A stretch of 41,964 bases of DNA, from contig CAIYNF010000024.1 in NCBI GenBank assembly GCA_903927505.1, positions 1 to 41,964 on the forward strand. Reading direction: 5' to 3'. Position numbers and translations under genes: made by a program. Each line of letters begins with the position of its first letter. The first letter of the stretch is position 1. This document shows, piece by piece, positions 17,597-26,001 of the stretch. The notes under the pieces are model-generated. The model had not been told where the DNA came from. It was given only the letters and a program-made list of their open reading frames with translations, and did no database searches. The stretch comes from an uncultured Bacteroidota bacterium. Lineage in GTDB: Bacteria > Bacteroidota > Bacteroidia > UKL13-3.

Positions 17597-18636
17597 TCTT
17601 TAATTTTATTGAGTCCCATTAATGAAACCATCCAATTTGGCAAAGGTTTATGCTGACCTCTTTTCTTCAAGTTTAGATACCAACCAAACTTTTTAAGAAT
17701 TGGCACTTTATGGGTTTCTACCATTTCAATGAGGGTGCCATCTGGATCTTCAACGTAGGCAAATCGCCCTCCAGATTCTCCCATATCAAAAGTATCGCCG
17801 CTATCTACAGTAAAGGCATAATTGTGCATTTCCAAGTTGTTTTTTAGGTCTAACATATTTGGTACATCAAAACACAAATGAATAAAACCTAAATCGCCCC
17901 AGAATCTATTTTCAAAAGTTTTAATTGGGCTGCGATCCAATGCCTGAATTAATTCTATTTGAATATCTCCTAATAACTTACTAAAAGGAGCCGTTTGCGG
18001 ATTTTTAAAGGACAATAAAACCCTGCGAAAGGATTGATTTTTATAGGCTTCGCCTAAATCATTGAATTTACCAGTTACATCGTAAACCAGTTCAGACAAT
18101 CCCAATCCATTTTGGTAAAAAGCTACAGATTTCTCCATATTGCTCACACCAATTAAGGCACCACAAAAGCCACCAATCATTTGGCTATCCGACTTAAACC
18201 AAGAATTATCTTTGACCAATTGGTAATTGTTACCTGCCTCATCATTTAGGAAAAATACAGCCTCCCCTTTTGGGTCGTTTTGAGGCTCAGTGCAAAGCGC
18301 ATTGGCATTAATAATTGGAAAGGCTTGAACCGCGTTTGTTGTTTTAATTTTAACGGCATTTATACCCAAATCGCCCCATTGAACTGCTGGCCCAGGGGCA
18401 GATTTTCTGCTTGTAAACTGCCAAATTTCTGCACCGCCGCCCCCATTCATATTCATTGCTAAAATGGCTCTGCGACTTTGAACAACACCTCCTGTATAAG
18501 GCGTCATTAAAGGCGCTGGGGCTTCATCATCAAATATTTGAACATTTATGCCAAATGTTTTTCTAAGCCATTTGAATGTTTGAGGTGAGTTTTCGCAACC
18601 TATACCTACTTGTTGTATGCCAGAAATAAGAGCCAT
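17593..18636 (-). CDS. Two-domain VOC (glyoxalase/dioxygenase superfamily) protein
   Basis: The protein has 347 residues made of two vicinal-oxygen-chelate units. The second is clear: GALIGVSNMEKSVAFYQNGLGL begins a VOC repeat and EDPDGTLIEMVETHK ends it with the usual metal-ligand Glu. The first (~5-120, starting ISGIQQVGIGCEN and including AEIWQFTSR) is more diverged. Members include extradiol dioxygenases, glyoxalase I and many uncharacterised enzymes, so no reaction is proposed. It lies 3 bases after the SDR gene on the same strand, suggesting a shared pathway for a small carbonyl or lipid-like substrate; that link is inference from position. Confidence 0.8.
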   Translation of the reverse strand: MALISGIQQVGIGCENSPQTFKWLRKTFGINVQIFDDEAPAPLMTPYTGGVVQSRRAILAMNMNGGGGAEIWQFTSRKSAPGPAVQWGDLGINAVKIKTTNAVQAFPIINANALCTEPQNDPKGEAVFFLNDEAGNNYQLVKDNSWFKSDSQMIGGFCGALIGVSNMEKSVAFYQNGLGLSELVYDVTGKFNDLGEAYKNQSFRRVLLSFKNPQTAPFSKLLGDIQIELIQALDRSPIKTFENRFWGDLGFIHLCFDVPNMLDLKNNLEMHNYAFTVDSGDTFDMGESGGRFAYVEDPDGTLIEMVETHKVPILKKFGWYLNLKKRGQHKPLPNWMVSLMGLNKIKD

Positions 18637-18639
18637 TTT

Positions 18640-19440
18640 TTATGCTAATTTAAGTTTTTTAACGAGCCAAAAGTACAAAGGAGGAATAACTTTTCTTAGC
18701 GTAATTAATACCATTTCTCCTTGAACAATATAAATTTTTCTTCTATTTTTTTGAATACCATTTACAATTTTGCGGACACATACTTCAACTGGAATTCCTT
18801 TCAGTTGACCTTCATCCATAACCCGGTGTGCACTTCCATCTGCCTTAAGGGCCGATAAAGAAATATTGGTTTTTATTCTGCCTGGAGATACTGTTGTAAA
18901 ATGAATATTTTCTCTTTTGTTTTCGAGTGCCCAAGACTCAAAAAAGCCTTCCAATGCATGTTTTGAGGCAGAATAAGCGCTGCGTTGCGGAAAACCAAAG
19001 GTTCCTACTACCGAACTTAATAATACAATATTTGCATGGGTAGAATTACAAAGTAAGGGCCACAAGTTTTTTGTAAGGCTTACTTGACCAAAGAAATTAA
19101 CCTCCATTATTCTTCTATCAACGGCCAAACTCGTTTCTTCGGCTTGACTTCTTTGACTAATTCCCGCGTTATTTATTAAAATATCAATATGGCCAAGTTC
19201 TTGTTTTAGGCTTTGTGAAAATGTTTGAATTGAATTTTCATCTGAAACATCTAAAAACATACCTTCACACTTTGCCCCCTTTTGAATGCAATAATTGATA
19301 GTTTGGCTCAATTCCTCTATGCGACGAGCTGCCAAAATTAATTTCGTGCCGTTTGCGGCCATTTGAATAGCCAATTCTCGCCCAATTCCTGATGAGGCTC
19401 CGGTTATTACAATTACTTTATTTGAAAAATAGCTATTCAT
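18640..19440 (-). CDS. Short-chain dehydrogenase/reductase
   Basis: An NAD(P)-dependent oxidoreductase of the classical SDR type, 266 residues from ATG 19440. The cofactor loop TGASSGIG (13-20), NNAG (~90-93), the catalytic Ser at about 143, and YSASK with Tyr156/Lys160 are all present. An RR after ILAA favours NADP(H). The C-terminus (LITLRKVIPPLYFWLVKKLKLA) is hydrophobic and basic, as in membrane-associated SDRs that act on lipids such as DhRS7-like or 3-ketosphinganine reductase-like enzymes; no substrate can be assigned. An in-frame upstream ATG at 19503 would add 21 residues that do not fit the family. Confidence 0.88.
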   Translation of the reverse strand: MNSYFSNKVIVITGASSGIGRELAIQMAANGTKLILAARRIEELSQTINYCIQKGAKCEGMFLDVSDENSIQTFSQSLKQELGHIDILINNAGISQRSQAEETSLAVDRRIMEVNFFGQVSLTKNLWPLLCNSTHANIVLLSSVVGTFGFPQRSAYSASKHALEGFFESWALENKRENIHFTTVSPGRIKTNISLSALKADGSAHRVMDEGQLKGIPVEVCVRKIVNGIQKNRRKIYIVQGEMVLITLRKVIPPLYFWLVKKLKLA

Positions 19441-19524
19441 AATTTGGTTCAGACCGCGGCAAAATACATTTTTAGAATTAAATAATTGTTGAGATAAACA
19501 CACAAATCCATTTTAATCCATTTC

Positions 19525-20124
19525 TTAAAACAAATGCAATTGGTCTTCTAACAAGCGAAAACTCATGCGGTGGTATTTGCAAGGTCCGAATTCCTTGATG
19601 GCTGCACGGTGTGCCTTTGTTGGATAACCTTGGTTTTTATCCCAATGATACATCGGAAATTCTTGGTGAATTTTAGCCATGTATTCGTCTCTATATGTCT
19701 TCGCTAAAATGGATGCCGCAGCAATGGCTTGGAATCTGCCATCACCTTTAATTTCGCATTGATGGGGGATATTTTTATAGGGCAAGAACCTATTTCCATC
19801 AATCAACAAAAGGCCTGGCACAATTTCTAATTGATCAATGGCTCGGTGCATGGCCATAAAGGAAGATTTTAAAATATTGTAGGTATCTATTTCAATATTA
19901 TCTAAGGAGGCTACAGCAAATCCAAGGGCTTTGTCTTCAATTTCTTTTCTTAAATTGGTTCGAACCTTTTCGCTTAAGGCTTTTGAATCGTCTAAGCCCT
20001 TTATGTTTTTTCTTGGATTTAAGATTACCGCAGCTGCAAAAACTGGACCTGCTAATGGGCCTCTGCCGGCTTCATCGCAACCAACTTCAATAAGATGCTT
20101 TTGAGAAAATTTAATTAAAGGCAT
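19525..20124 (-). CDS. rnhB: Ribonuclease HII
   Basis: RNase HII cleaves RNA in RNA-DNA hybrids and removes single ribonucleotides from DNA. The signature GCDEAGRGPLAGPV carries the catalytic Asp17 and Glu18, with further acidic residues in LLIDGNR and in the YRDEYM region. At 199 residues it has normal size. ATG 20124 is preferred over an in-frame TTG at 20130. A TTG-N18-TAAATTTG promoter lies just upstream. A GGTTCGAACC palindrome sits inside the gene at 19957-19966, read as V-R-T on this strand. It is separated from the SDR gene by 84 bases. Confidence 0.95.
   Translation of the reverse strand: MPLIKFSQKHLIEVGCDEAGRGPLAGPVFAAAVILNPRKNIKGLDDSKALSEKVRTNLRKEIEDKALGFAVASLDNIEIDTYNILKSSFMAMHRAIDQLEIVPGLLLIDGNRFLPYKNIPHQCEIKGDGRFQAIAAASILAKTYRDEYMAKIHQEFPMYHWDKNQGYPTKAHRAAIKEFGPCKYHRMSFRLLEDQLHLF
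19957..19966. repeat. GGTTCGAACC palindrome, copy 4 (inside rnhB)
   Basis: A perfect palindrome in a third codon phase (K-V-R-T-N on the minus strand). Confidence 0.9.
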
Positions 20125-20146
20125 GTGCAAATTAAACAGCTGATTT

Positions 20147-20175
20147 CAAATTTATTCGAAGGAAATAAAAAACAA
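20147..20175 (-). promoter_or_regulatory. Candidate promoter of rnhB
   Basis: On the minus strand TTG (20175-20173), 18 nt, TAAATTTG (20154-20147), 22 nt before the ATG. The spacing is slightly short for the Bacteroidota pattern. Confidence 0.45.
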
Positions 20176-20232
20176 TGATACAAAGTTTATACGAATCAAT
20201 AAATTTACAGCGTTAAAGCACTTTAGCAAAAG

Positions 20233-21684
20233 ATGAAAAAAACATTCATTTCCAATTTTATCCTATTAATGTCGGTCAATTTATTGATCAAACCCTTTTG
20301 GATACTTGGAATTGACAGAGGTATGCAAAACGCAGTGGGATATGAGCAATATGGCATTTACACCAATTTATTTGCCTTTTCCATGTTGTTTATTACCCTA
20401 TTGGATTTGGGAATAAACAATTACACATCCTCCAACGTGGCTAAAAACCCGGGGATGTTGCAGGAAGAATTTGCGGCATTAACCACTTTTAAATTAAGCT
20501 CGAGTTTTATTTATTTGGCATTAACCCTTGGCATTGGGAGCCTCATTGGCTATCCCCTAGACAGGCTAAAACTATTATGGATATTGGGTTTAAATCAAAT
20601 TCTTTCCTATTTCTACACTTATTTTAGAAGCATTGTGGGAGGTTTACAAAAATTTAGAACCGATGCCTTATTAAGTGTTGTAGACCGCACACTTATGATT
20701 CTTTTATGCGGATTGATGCTTTGGTTTGGCTTTTTTGAAATAAGTATTCAGGCTTTCATTTTGGCACAAACCTTTGCCTATAGTGTTGCTGTAATTATTT
20801 CGTTTAGTGTTATTAAGCCTCATTTGAGCCATTTGACTTGGAAAATAGATATGGGTTTGTTTAGAAAGGTGGTTAAACAAATGCTGCCTTATGCCCTGCT
20901 ATCACTGCTCATGACATTCTACACCAGATTAGATGTTGTATTGATTAGGCAATTAATTCCAGATGGCGATATTCAAAATGGTATTTACGCATCTGCTTAT
21001 AGGTTGCTTGAAGCGGCTAATATGATGGCTGCATTGGTTGCCATGCTTTTACTTCCGATGTTTTCTAAAATGATTGCAAGTAAAGAAAACCTAAATCCTT
21101 TGGTGCAATTTAGCAGTGGACTACTTTTATTACCCGCATTTTCATTTTGTCTTATTGCCTATTGTTACCAAAATCCAATTATCCATTTACTAAACCACCA
21201 AAGTACAGAATACGCTGCATCTGTTTTTGGTTTGGTAATTTTATGTTTTTTCCCTTTGGCAACCATGTATATTTATGGAACACTTCTTACTGCAAATGGC
21301 AACTTTAAGGTACTAAACACCTTGGCAGGTATAGCATTAGCAATTAATTTAGCACTCAATTACACATTAATTCCCAGCCTAAAGGCAATGGGAGCAGCCA
21401 TTGCGGCCATCAGTACGCAAGGATTTATAGGAATTACCAATTTTGTTTTGGCGCTTATTTTATTGAAACTGAGCTTCGAAAAGAAGTTTGTTGCACGATT
21501 TATTATTTCTATGGTAGTCATTCTCTTGTTAATGTGGCTATCTATAAATTTAAATTGGACATGGTGGCAAGCGGCAGCGCTTATTGGCGTAGGTACGCTA
21601 GCTTGTATGGTAGGTCTAAAGATTCTAGATATTGAGCAAGGTTTATTATTACTAAAAAGTAAGCAGGCCGAAAAGAGCAATTAA
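20233..21684 (+). CDS. Oligosaccharide/polysaccharide flippase (Wzx-like, MATE/MVF fold)
   Basis: A 483-residue polytopic membrane protein with about 12-14 hydrophobic helices and few charges. It begins KKTFISNFILLMSVNLLIKPFWILGIDRGMQN and has the alternating helix pattern of the polysaccharide-biosynthesis exporter family (PF01943/PF14667). Such proteins flip undecaprenyl-linked sugar units across the inner membrane. It is followed after 35 bases by a Wzz-like gene and then a Wzy/ligase-like gene, which supports a role in surface polysaccharide export. No glycosyltransferase is adjacent, so the repeat unit must be built by genes elsewhere. Confidence 0.88.
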   Translation: MKKTFISNFILLMSVNLLIKPFWILGIDRGMQNAVGYEQYGIYTNLFAFSMLFITLLDLGINNYTSSNVAKNPGMLQEEFAALTTFKLSSSFIYLALTLGIGSLIGYPLDRLKLLWILGLNQILSYFYTYFRSIVGGLQKFRTDALLSVVDRTLMILLCGLMLWFGFFEISIQAFILAQTFAYSVAVIISFSVIKPHLSHLTWKIDMGLFRKVVKQMLPYALLSLLMTFYTRLDVVLIRQLIPDGDIQNGIYASAYRLLEAANMMAALVAMLLLPMFSKMIASKENLNPLVQFSSGLLLLPAFSFCLIAYCYQNPIIHLLNHQSTEYAASVFGLVILCFFPLATMYIYGTLLTANGNFKVLNTLAGIALAINLALNYTLIPSLKAMGAAIAAISTQGFIGITNFVLALILLKLSFEKKFVARFIISMVVILLLMWLSINLNWTWWQAAALIGVGTLACMVGLKILDIEQGLLLLKSKQAEKSN

Positions 21685-21698
21685 TGCCCTAAATTTTA

Positions 21699-21706
21699 TA
21701 TTTTTG
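21699..21706 (+). promoter_or_regulatory. Candidate -7 element before the Wzz-like gene
   Basis: TATTTTTG matches TAnnTTTG, 13 nt before ATG 21720. No TTG at the -33 position is seen. Confidence 0.35.
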
Positions 21707-21719
21707 TGGAACTACAGTT

Positions 21720-22730
21720 ATGAACAAGAAAAAGAAACAGTATTACTTTGAATTGATTGATGTTTTTCATTTTATAGTTAAATGGAGAAAAAAACTCATC
21801 ATCATTTGTGGAATTTCGGCCGTCCTTGCCGCAATTATTTCTAGCCCCTTAGTAATAAAACCTAAGTTTTTATCTACGGCAGTATTTTACCCCTCCACCA
21901 ATAACTCTATTTCTTCGGCCTTGTTAACAGATAGCAGGGTTAAACAAAAAGACCCATTGGAATTTGGTGAGCAGGTTGCTGCACAACAATATGTTCAGAT
22001 TTTGGAATCGGATTACTTAAAAGGTAAGGTTATTGCACAATTTCAACTAGCAGAACACTTTGGCATTGCTGCAGACGACAGTGAGCGCAATTACAAATTG
22101 GGCAAAAAATACAATAAGAATATCAGTGTAAGGAAAACACCTTATGCCTCCATAGAAATTAATGTATTGGATGAAGACCCTATGGTAGCGGCTAATGTAG
22201 CCAATGGCATTGTAATGATATTGGATAGTGTAAAAACAGAAGTTCAAAGACGTTTGGCTTTGCAGGCTTTAAATATTATTGAGACCGAATACAAGCGCAA
22301 AGAAGAAGAAATTAACTCTATTAAAACACGCATGCAAGAATTAGGTGCAAAGGGAGTATACAACGTAGAGGAACAATCGAAAGCCATTACCGAATTAATT
22401 GGTAAAAATGGCATGAATGAAAACATTCGTCAGCAACAAAACAACCTTGCCATGTATGGTGCAGAATCACAATCTTTATACAATACTTTGGAATTGCAGG
22501 TTGAACAAATGAATGAATTGAAAAAGAAATTGGACCAATCTAAAATTGACGTTGGTGGCAATTTAAGTAATGTATTTATTCTACAAAACGCTTCTCCAGC
22601 AGAACGTAAAACCTATCCTATTCGTTCTTTAATAGTGCTTGGAGCTGTATTGGGTTCTTTTGTTTTAGCTTGTATTGTGCTTCTCTTTGTTGAGAAGTTT
22701 AAAAACGAAAACGACGGTTTAATTTCTTAA
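21720..22730 (+). CDS. Wzz-type polysaccharide chain-length determinant
   Basis: The architecture is that of polysaccharide co-polymerases: a short cytoplasmic N-terminus, a first membrane helix (LIIICGISAVLAAIISSPLVI, ~27-47), a large periplasmic region with predicted coiled coil (~185-285), and a second membrane helix near the end (LIVLGAVLGSFVLACIVLLF). At 336 residues it is the Wzz type without a tyrosine-kinase domain. These proteins set the length of Wzy-polymerised glycans. It follows the flippase and precedes the polymerase/ligase-like gene by 4 bases. Confidence 0.88.
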   Translation: MNKKKKQYYFELIDVFHFIVKWRKKLIIICGISAVLAAIISSPLVIKPKFLSTAVFYPSTNNSISSALLTDSRVKQKDPLEFGEQVAAQQYVQILESDYLKGKVIAQFQLAEHFGIAADDSERNYKLGKKYNKNISVRKTPYASIEINVLDEDPMVAANVANGIVMILDSVKTEVQRRLALQALNIIETEYKRKEEEINSIKTRMQELGAKGVYNVEEQSKAITELIGKNGMNENIRQQQNNLAMYGAESQSLYNTLELQVEQMNELKKKLDQSKIDVGGNLSNVFILQNASPAERKTYPIRSLIVLGAVLGSFVLACIVLLFVEKFKNENDGLIS

Positions 22731-22734
22731 TTCA

Positions 22735-24180
22735 TTGAATCTCGAAGCGAAAAAAAAATGGCTGATTGGCTCGGGCATCACCTTTATGGTGCTCAATACA
22801 CTCAGCATTGCCTTTGAGTTTTATTGGACTCCTGCCCTACCTGCTTTGGCTATTATTTCCTTATTAGCCTTGTTAAGATTGGATATACTCCTTATAATTT
22901 TAGTTGGCCTGGTGCCACTCTCCATTAATTACGAAGATGTAGTTTTAGGAATGGGTTTATCTATTCCAGATGAGCCACTTATAATTGGAATTTTCTTGCT
23001 GGTAATTTATAAGTTTATAATTGATGGCGAATATGATTTTAGGGTTTTAAAACACCCCATTACCATTGTAATCCTGATTAATCTTGGCTGGATACTTTTT
23101 ACCAGTTTCACCAGCATGGAGAAAATTGTGAGTTTTAAATTCTTTCTCTCTCGTTCTTGGTTTATAACTGTTTTCTATTTTTTAACAGTAGTGCTTTTTA
23201 GAAAATTTGAATTTATTCGCTACTATTTATGGGCTTATATAATTCCATTAGGGGCTGTAATTATTATCACAATTATTAAACACAGTGAGGATAATTTTTC
23301 ACAAGTTACCTCATTTGAAATAATGGCTCCCTTTTATATTGCGCATGGAATTTATGCTGCTGCAATAGCCTTTTTTATTCCTCTCCTATTGTTGTGGATT
23401 TTATTCGGCTTTAAATTAAAATTCAATTTTACCACGGTTTTACTGAGTATATTTTTCTTATTATTACTTACAGCAGGACTAATTCTTAGCTACACAAGAG
23501 CCGGGTGGATTAGCTTGGCTGCAGCCACCGTATTTGGGGCTGCCATGGTATTTAGATTGAGACTCTGGCATATGCTCACTGTTTTAGGTATTGTGGTAGC
23601 ATTGGTAATGGTAAACTTTGACGATATTTTCTACCAATTATACCAAAACAAACAAAATTCAGCAGAAGGTTTTGAAAAACATTTAGAATCAGTTTCTAAT
23701 GTGCGCAATGATGTATCTAACTTAGAGCGCGTAAATAGATGGGCTGCTGCCATAAACATGGTAAAAGAAAAACCTTGGTTTGGGTTTGGACCTGGAGCTT
23801 ATTCCTTTACCTATGCACCTTATCAAGACCCAGCGTTTAAAACACCTATCACCACTGCCTTTGGCGACCAAGGTCATGCACATTCAGAGTACCTCAATCC
23901 ATTAGCAGAAACTGGGTGGATTGGCTTGGCTACTTTTCTTGCCCTCATTTTAGTGGTTTTTCAAAGAGGATTGCGTTTGGTATACCATGGGCGAACCTTT
24001 GAAATAAGAATTTTTAGTGCTGGTATTTTATTGGGCTTGGTAACGTATTTGGCGCATGGCCTTTTAAATAGTTATAGTGAACAGGATAAAATTGCCGTAT
24101 TGTTTTGGGGCTTTATTGCCATGATTTGCGCATTGGATTTATACCATCAAAATCCCGAGAATTTAGAAGAAGAAAATTAA
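22735..24180 (+). CDS. O-antigen ligase/polymerase family protein (Wzy_C)
   Basis: This polytopic membrane protein has 481 residues and about 11-12 helices. It has a large periplasmic loop late in the protein (GFGPGAYSF... HAHSEYLNPLAETGWIG), the hallmark of the Wzy/WaaL family (PF04932). It either polymerises lipid-linked repeats or ligates glycan to an acceptor; the two cannot be separated from sequence alone. Beside Wzx and Wzz, the polymerase role is more likely. Translation starts at TTG 22735, since the first membrane helix begins soon after and no ATG occurs before codon 19. Its stop interlocks (TTAA) with that of the convergent PorV-like gene. Confidence 0.85.
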   Translation: MNLEAKKKWLIGSGITFMVLNTLSIAFEFYWTPALPALAIISLLALLRLDILLIILVGLVPLSINYEDVVLGMGLSIPDEPLIIGIFLLVIYKFIIDGEYDFRVLKHPITIVILINLGWILFTSFTSMEKIVSFKFFLSRSWFITVFYFLTVVLFRKFEFIRYYLWAYIIPLGAVIIITIIKHSEDNFSQVTSFEIMAPFYIAHGIYAAAIAFFIPLLLLWILFGFKLKFNFTTVLLSIFFLLLLTAGLILSYTRAGWISLAAATVFGAAMVFRLRLWHMLTVLGIVVALVMVNFDDIFYQLYQNKQNSAEGFEKHLESVSNVRNDVSNLERVNRWAAAINMVKEKPWFGFGPGAYSFTYAPYQDPAFKTPITTAFGDQGHAHSEYLNPLAETGWIGLATFLALILVVFQRGLRLVYHGRTFEIRIFSAGILLGLVTYLAHGLLNSYSEQDKIAVLFWGFIAMICALDLYHQNPENLEEEN

Positions 24181-25244
24181 CCTTTTCTATTAATTCCTAA
24201 ACGCAAGCTAACAATATTACTCATGCCAATTAATCCTTGGTTAAAAGCATTTCCTAAGGCATAATCAATAGCTAAGTTTTTCAATTGAATGCCAACGCCA
24301 ATACTTGGCATGCCATTTAAGGTTTTCTTTCCATTAAAATCTGTAATGCGTTGCAAGGTGCTGTAACCAGCGCGGAGAAACAAGAAATTAGTATAGCCCA
24401 ATTCAATGCCAATGCGCGGATCTATATTTAGGTATTTATTGCTAAGCACTACATTTCTCTGACCATCTGTTGTAAAATCTAAATTAAACTCAGGCAAAAT
24501 TGAATACTTCTCTTTTACCATAAACTTTTTTGCAACACCTAAGGTAAATCTAGGCAAGGTTATTTCTAATCCTCCATTTGGTATACTATTCCCTGAGGCA
24601 AGCAATTGCTTTTTGTCTTGCTCGCTCATGGTATATGTCCATGCATTAAAGGTGCTGGTAAAGTCACGCGCTACAAATGCATATTTCCAATCATTGTGGG
24701 TATAGCTTGCAGCGGCATCTAAACCAAAGCCCCAAGCACCGCCAAAATCCCCTACAACCCTTCTAATAATTTTCACATTTCCACCCAAATCAAGCCCTTC
24801 AATTTTTGTTTTGGTGGCATATGAACCTGCAAAGGCATAATCTACCGCAGAAAAACTTCTAATAAGTGCATAATTTATCTGACCATCTTGCATAAGGTAA
24901 AGTGTATTTGGAATGCCATCTACCCCAAAGCGAACAAAACTAACTGCACCCACAGAATTTTCACTTAATTTAAAGGCTACACAGCCATAATCATGTTTGG
25001 CAATTCCTGCAAATTGCTCATTGTGCATGGCAACAATTTGTAGGTTATCTTTAAGTTGAACCAAGGCTGAAGGATTCCAATAGGCAGCACTCGCATCTGA
25101 AGTACTTGCAATAACGGAACCACCCATAGCCATGGCACGACCACCAATTCCTATATTCAAAAATTCATTACTGTATTTGAGCGTTTGTGCCTGCATATTA
25201 TGAAGACAGCAAAACGACAATAAAGCAAAAAAATAGTTTCTCAT
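24177..25244 (-). CDS. PorV/PorQ family outer-membrane protein
   Basis: A 355-residue protein with a signal peptide (cleavage after MQAQ, ~19). The mature N-terminus, FLNIGIGGRAMAMGGS...DASAAYWNPSAL, is the characteristic start of the PorV/PorQ group of FadL-like barrels. Some members act in the type IX secretion system as carriers of secreted proteins; others have no known role. No other T9SS gene is in the window, so direct involvement is unproven. Its ATG overlaps the stop of the preceding AcpH-like gene as ATGA, implying coupled translation. The 3' end overlaps the Wzy-like gene by four bases. Confidence 0.85.
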   Translation of the reverse strand: MRNYFFALLSFCCLHNMQAQTLKYSNEFLNIGIGGRAMAMGGSVIASTSDASAAYWNPSALVQLKDNLQIVAMHNEQFAGIAKHDYGCVAFKLSENSVGAVSFVRFGVDGIPNTLYLMQDGQINYALIRSFSAVDYAFAGSYATKTKIEGLDLGGNVKIIRRVVGDFGGAWGFGLDAAASYTHNDWKYAFVARDFTSTFNAWTYTMSEQDKKQLLASGNSIPNGGLEITLPRFTLGVAKKFMVKEKYSILPEFNLDFTTDGQRNVVLSNKYLNIDPRIGIELGYTNFLFLRAGYSTLQRITDFNGKKTLNGMPSIGVGIQLKNLAIDYALGNAFNQGLIGMSNIVSLRLGINRKG

Positions 25245-25900
25245 TTAAACACTTCTTTTAATTCTTGGAGGATGCCCTGCACATTTTTAAAGGCAGAATT
25301 CTCCAGTTCTAAAACACATTCCTGTAAAACCAATTTATCTATTAATGTTAGCTGAGGCAAACCAGCCTTCATTATTATCCTGCTTAACGAAAAGGCAAAT
25401 AAGTTATTATCTGGATAATTCTTGATATAAGAGGCAATGCGAAAATGCTCAAAAAATCTCAAAAACCTATCTTTCTCTTTGTGTTCGTGTAAAGAAATAA
25501 ATTCTTCCAGATGTAAATGGTCTAATTTTAACAAATTTTCGTAAAAATCACTTGCTACTTTGGGCCTGTGCCGAACCAAAATTCTGTCGAGCAACAATTC
25601 AAATAAAATATGCCCAATAAACCATCGCCGCTGCACGTCCGACTCAAATTGTGCGGATTTAACTATTTGCGTGCATTGATGCGTTCCCCAATGAAAAAAG
25701 TCTGAGGCATGAAAAATTTTATCGGCGGCATAATGTTGCTGACAACCCTTGGCAAAATCTTCTAAATGCAAATAGGAAGGCAATGGTAATATACCTGGTT
25801 TTTTAACGAACCCACGCGCCAAATCTGGAAAAATTAAACCACTGGTGTATTGCGGATTTTCACCCAATTGGTGTATATAAAAATGAGATAGGTAATTCAA
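25241..25900 (-). CDS. Conserved protein resembling acyl-carrier-protein phosphodiesterase (AcpH/DUF479)
   Basis: With the start at TTG 25900 the protein is 219 residues, beginning (M)NYLSHFYIHQLGENPQYTSGLIFPDLARGF. That start and the pattern of spaced His and Asp residues (HLEDF... H..ADKIFHASDFF) resemble AcpH-type proteins of the HD-like fold, which remove phosphopantetheine from acyl carrier protein. Identity looks low, so the activity is tentative. An open frame extends upstream to 26080, but those residues are not protein-like and would run into tyrS. The gene diverges from tyrS with a 101-base gap and is translationally coupled to the PorV-like gene. Confidence 0.55.
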   Translation of the reverse strand: MNYLSHFYIHQLGENPQYTSGLIFPDLARGFVKKPGILPLPSYLHLEDFAKGCQQHYAADKIFHASDFFHWGTHQCTQIVKSAQFESDVQRRWFIGHILFELLLDRILVRHRPKVASDFYENLLKLDHLHLEEFISLHEHKEKDRFLRFFEHFRIASYIKNYPDNNLFAFSLSRIIMKAGLPQLTLIDKLVLQECVLELENSAFKNVQGILQELKEVFK

Positions 25901-26001
25901 TTTTCTTTTTATCAGCCACAAAATAAAACATTTTGCCGAAACTGGTTCAGGAAAAATGGATATTTTTACCATTGTAGCCTTCAAAAACTTATTTTCGCAG
26001 T

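Noticed and set aside
19441-19503. ATG 19503 as start of the SDR gene
   Set aside because: The extra 21 residues do not fit the SDR N-terminus; MNSYFSNKVIVITG at 19440 does.
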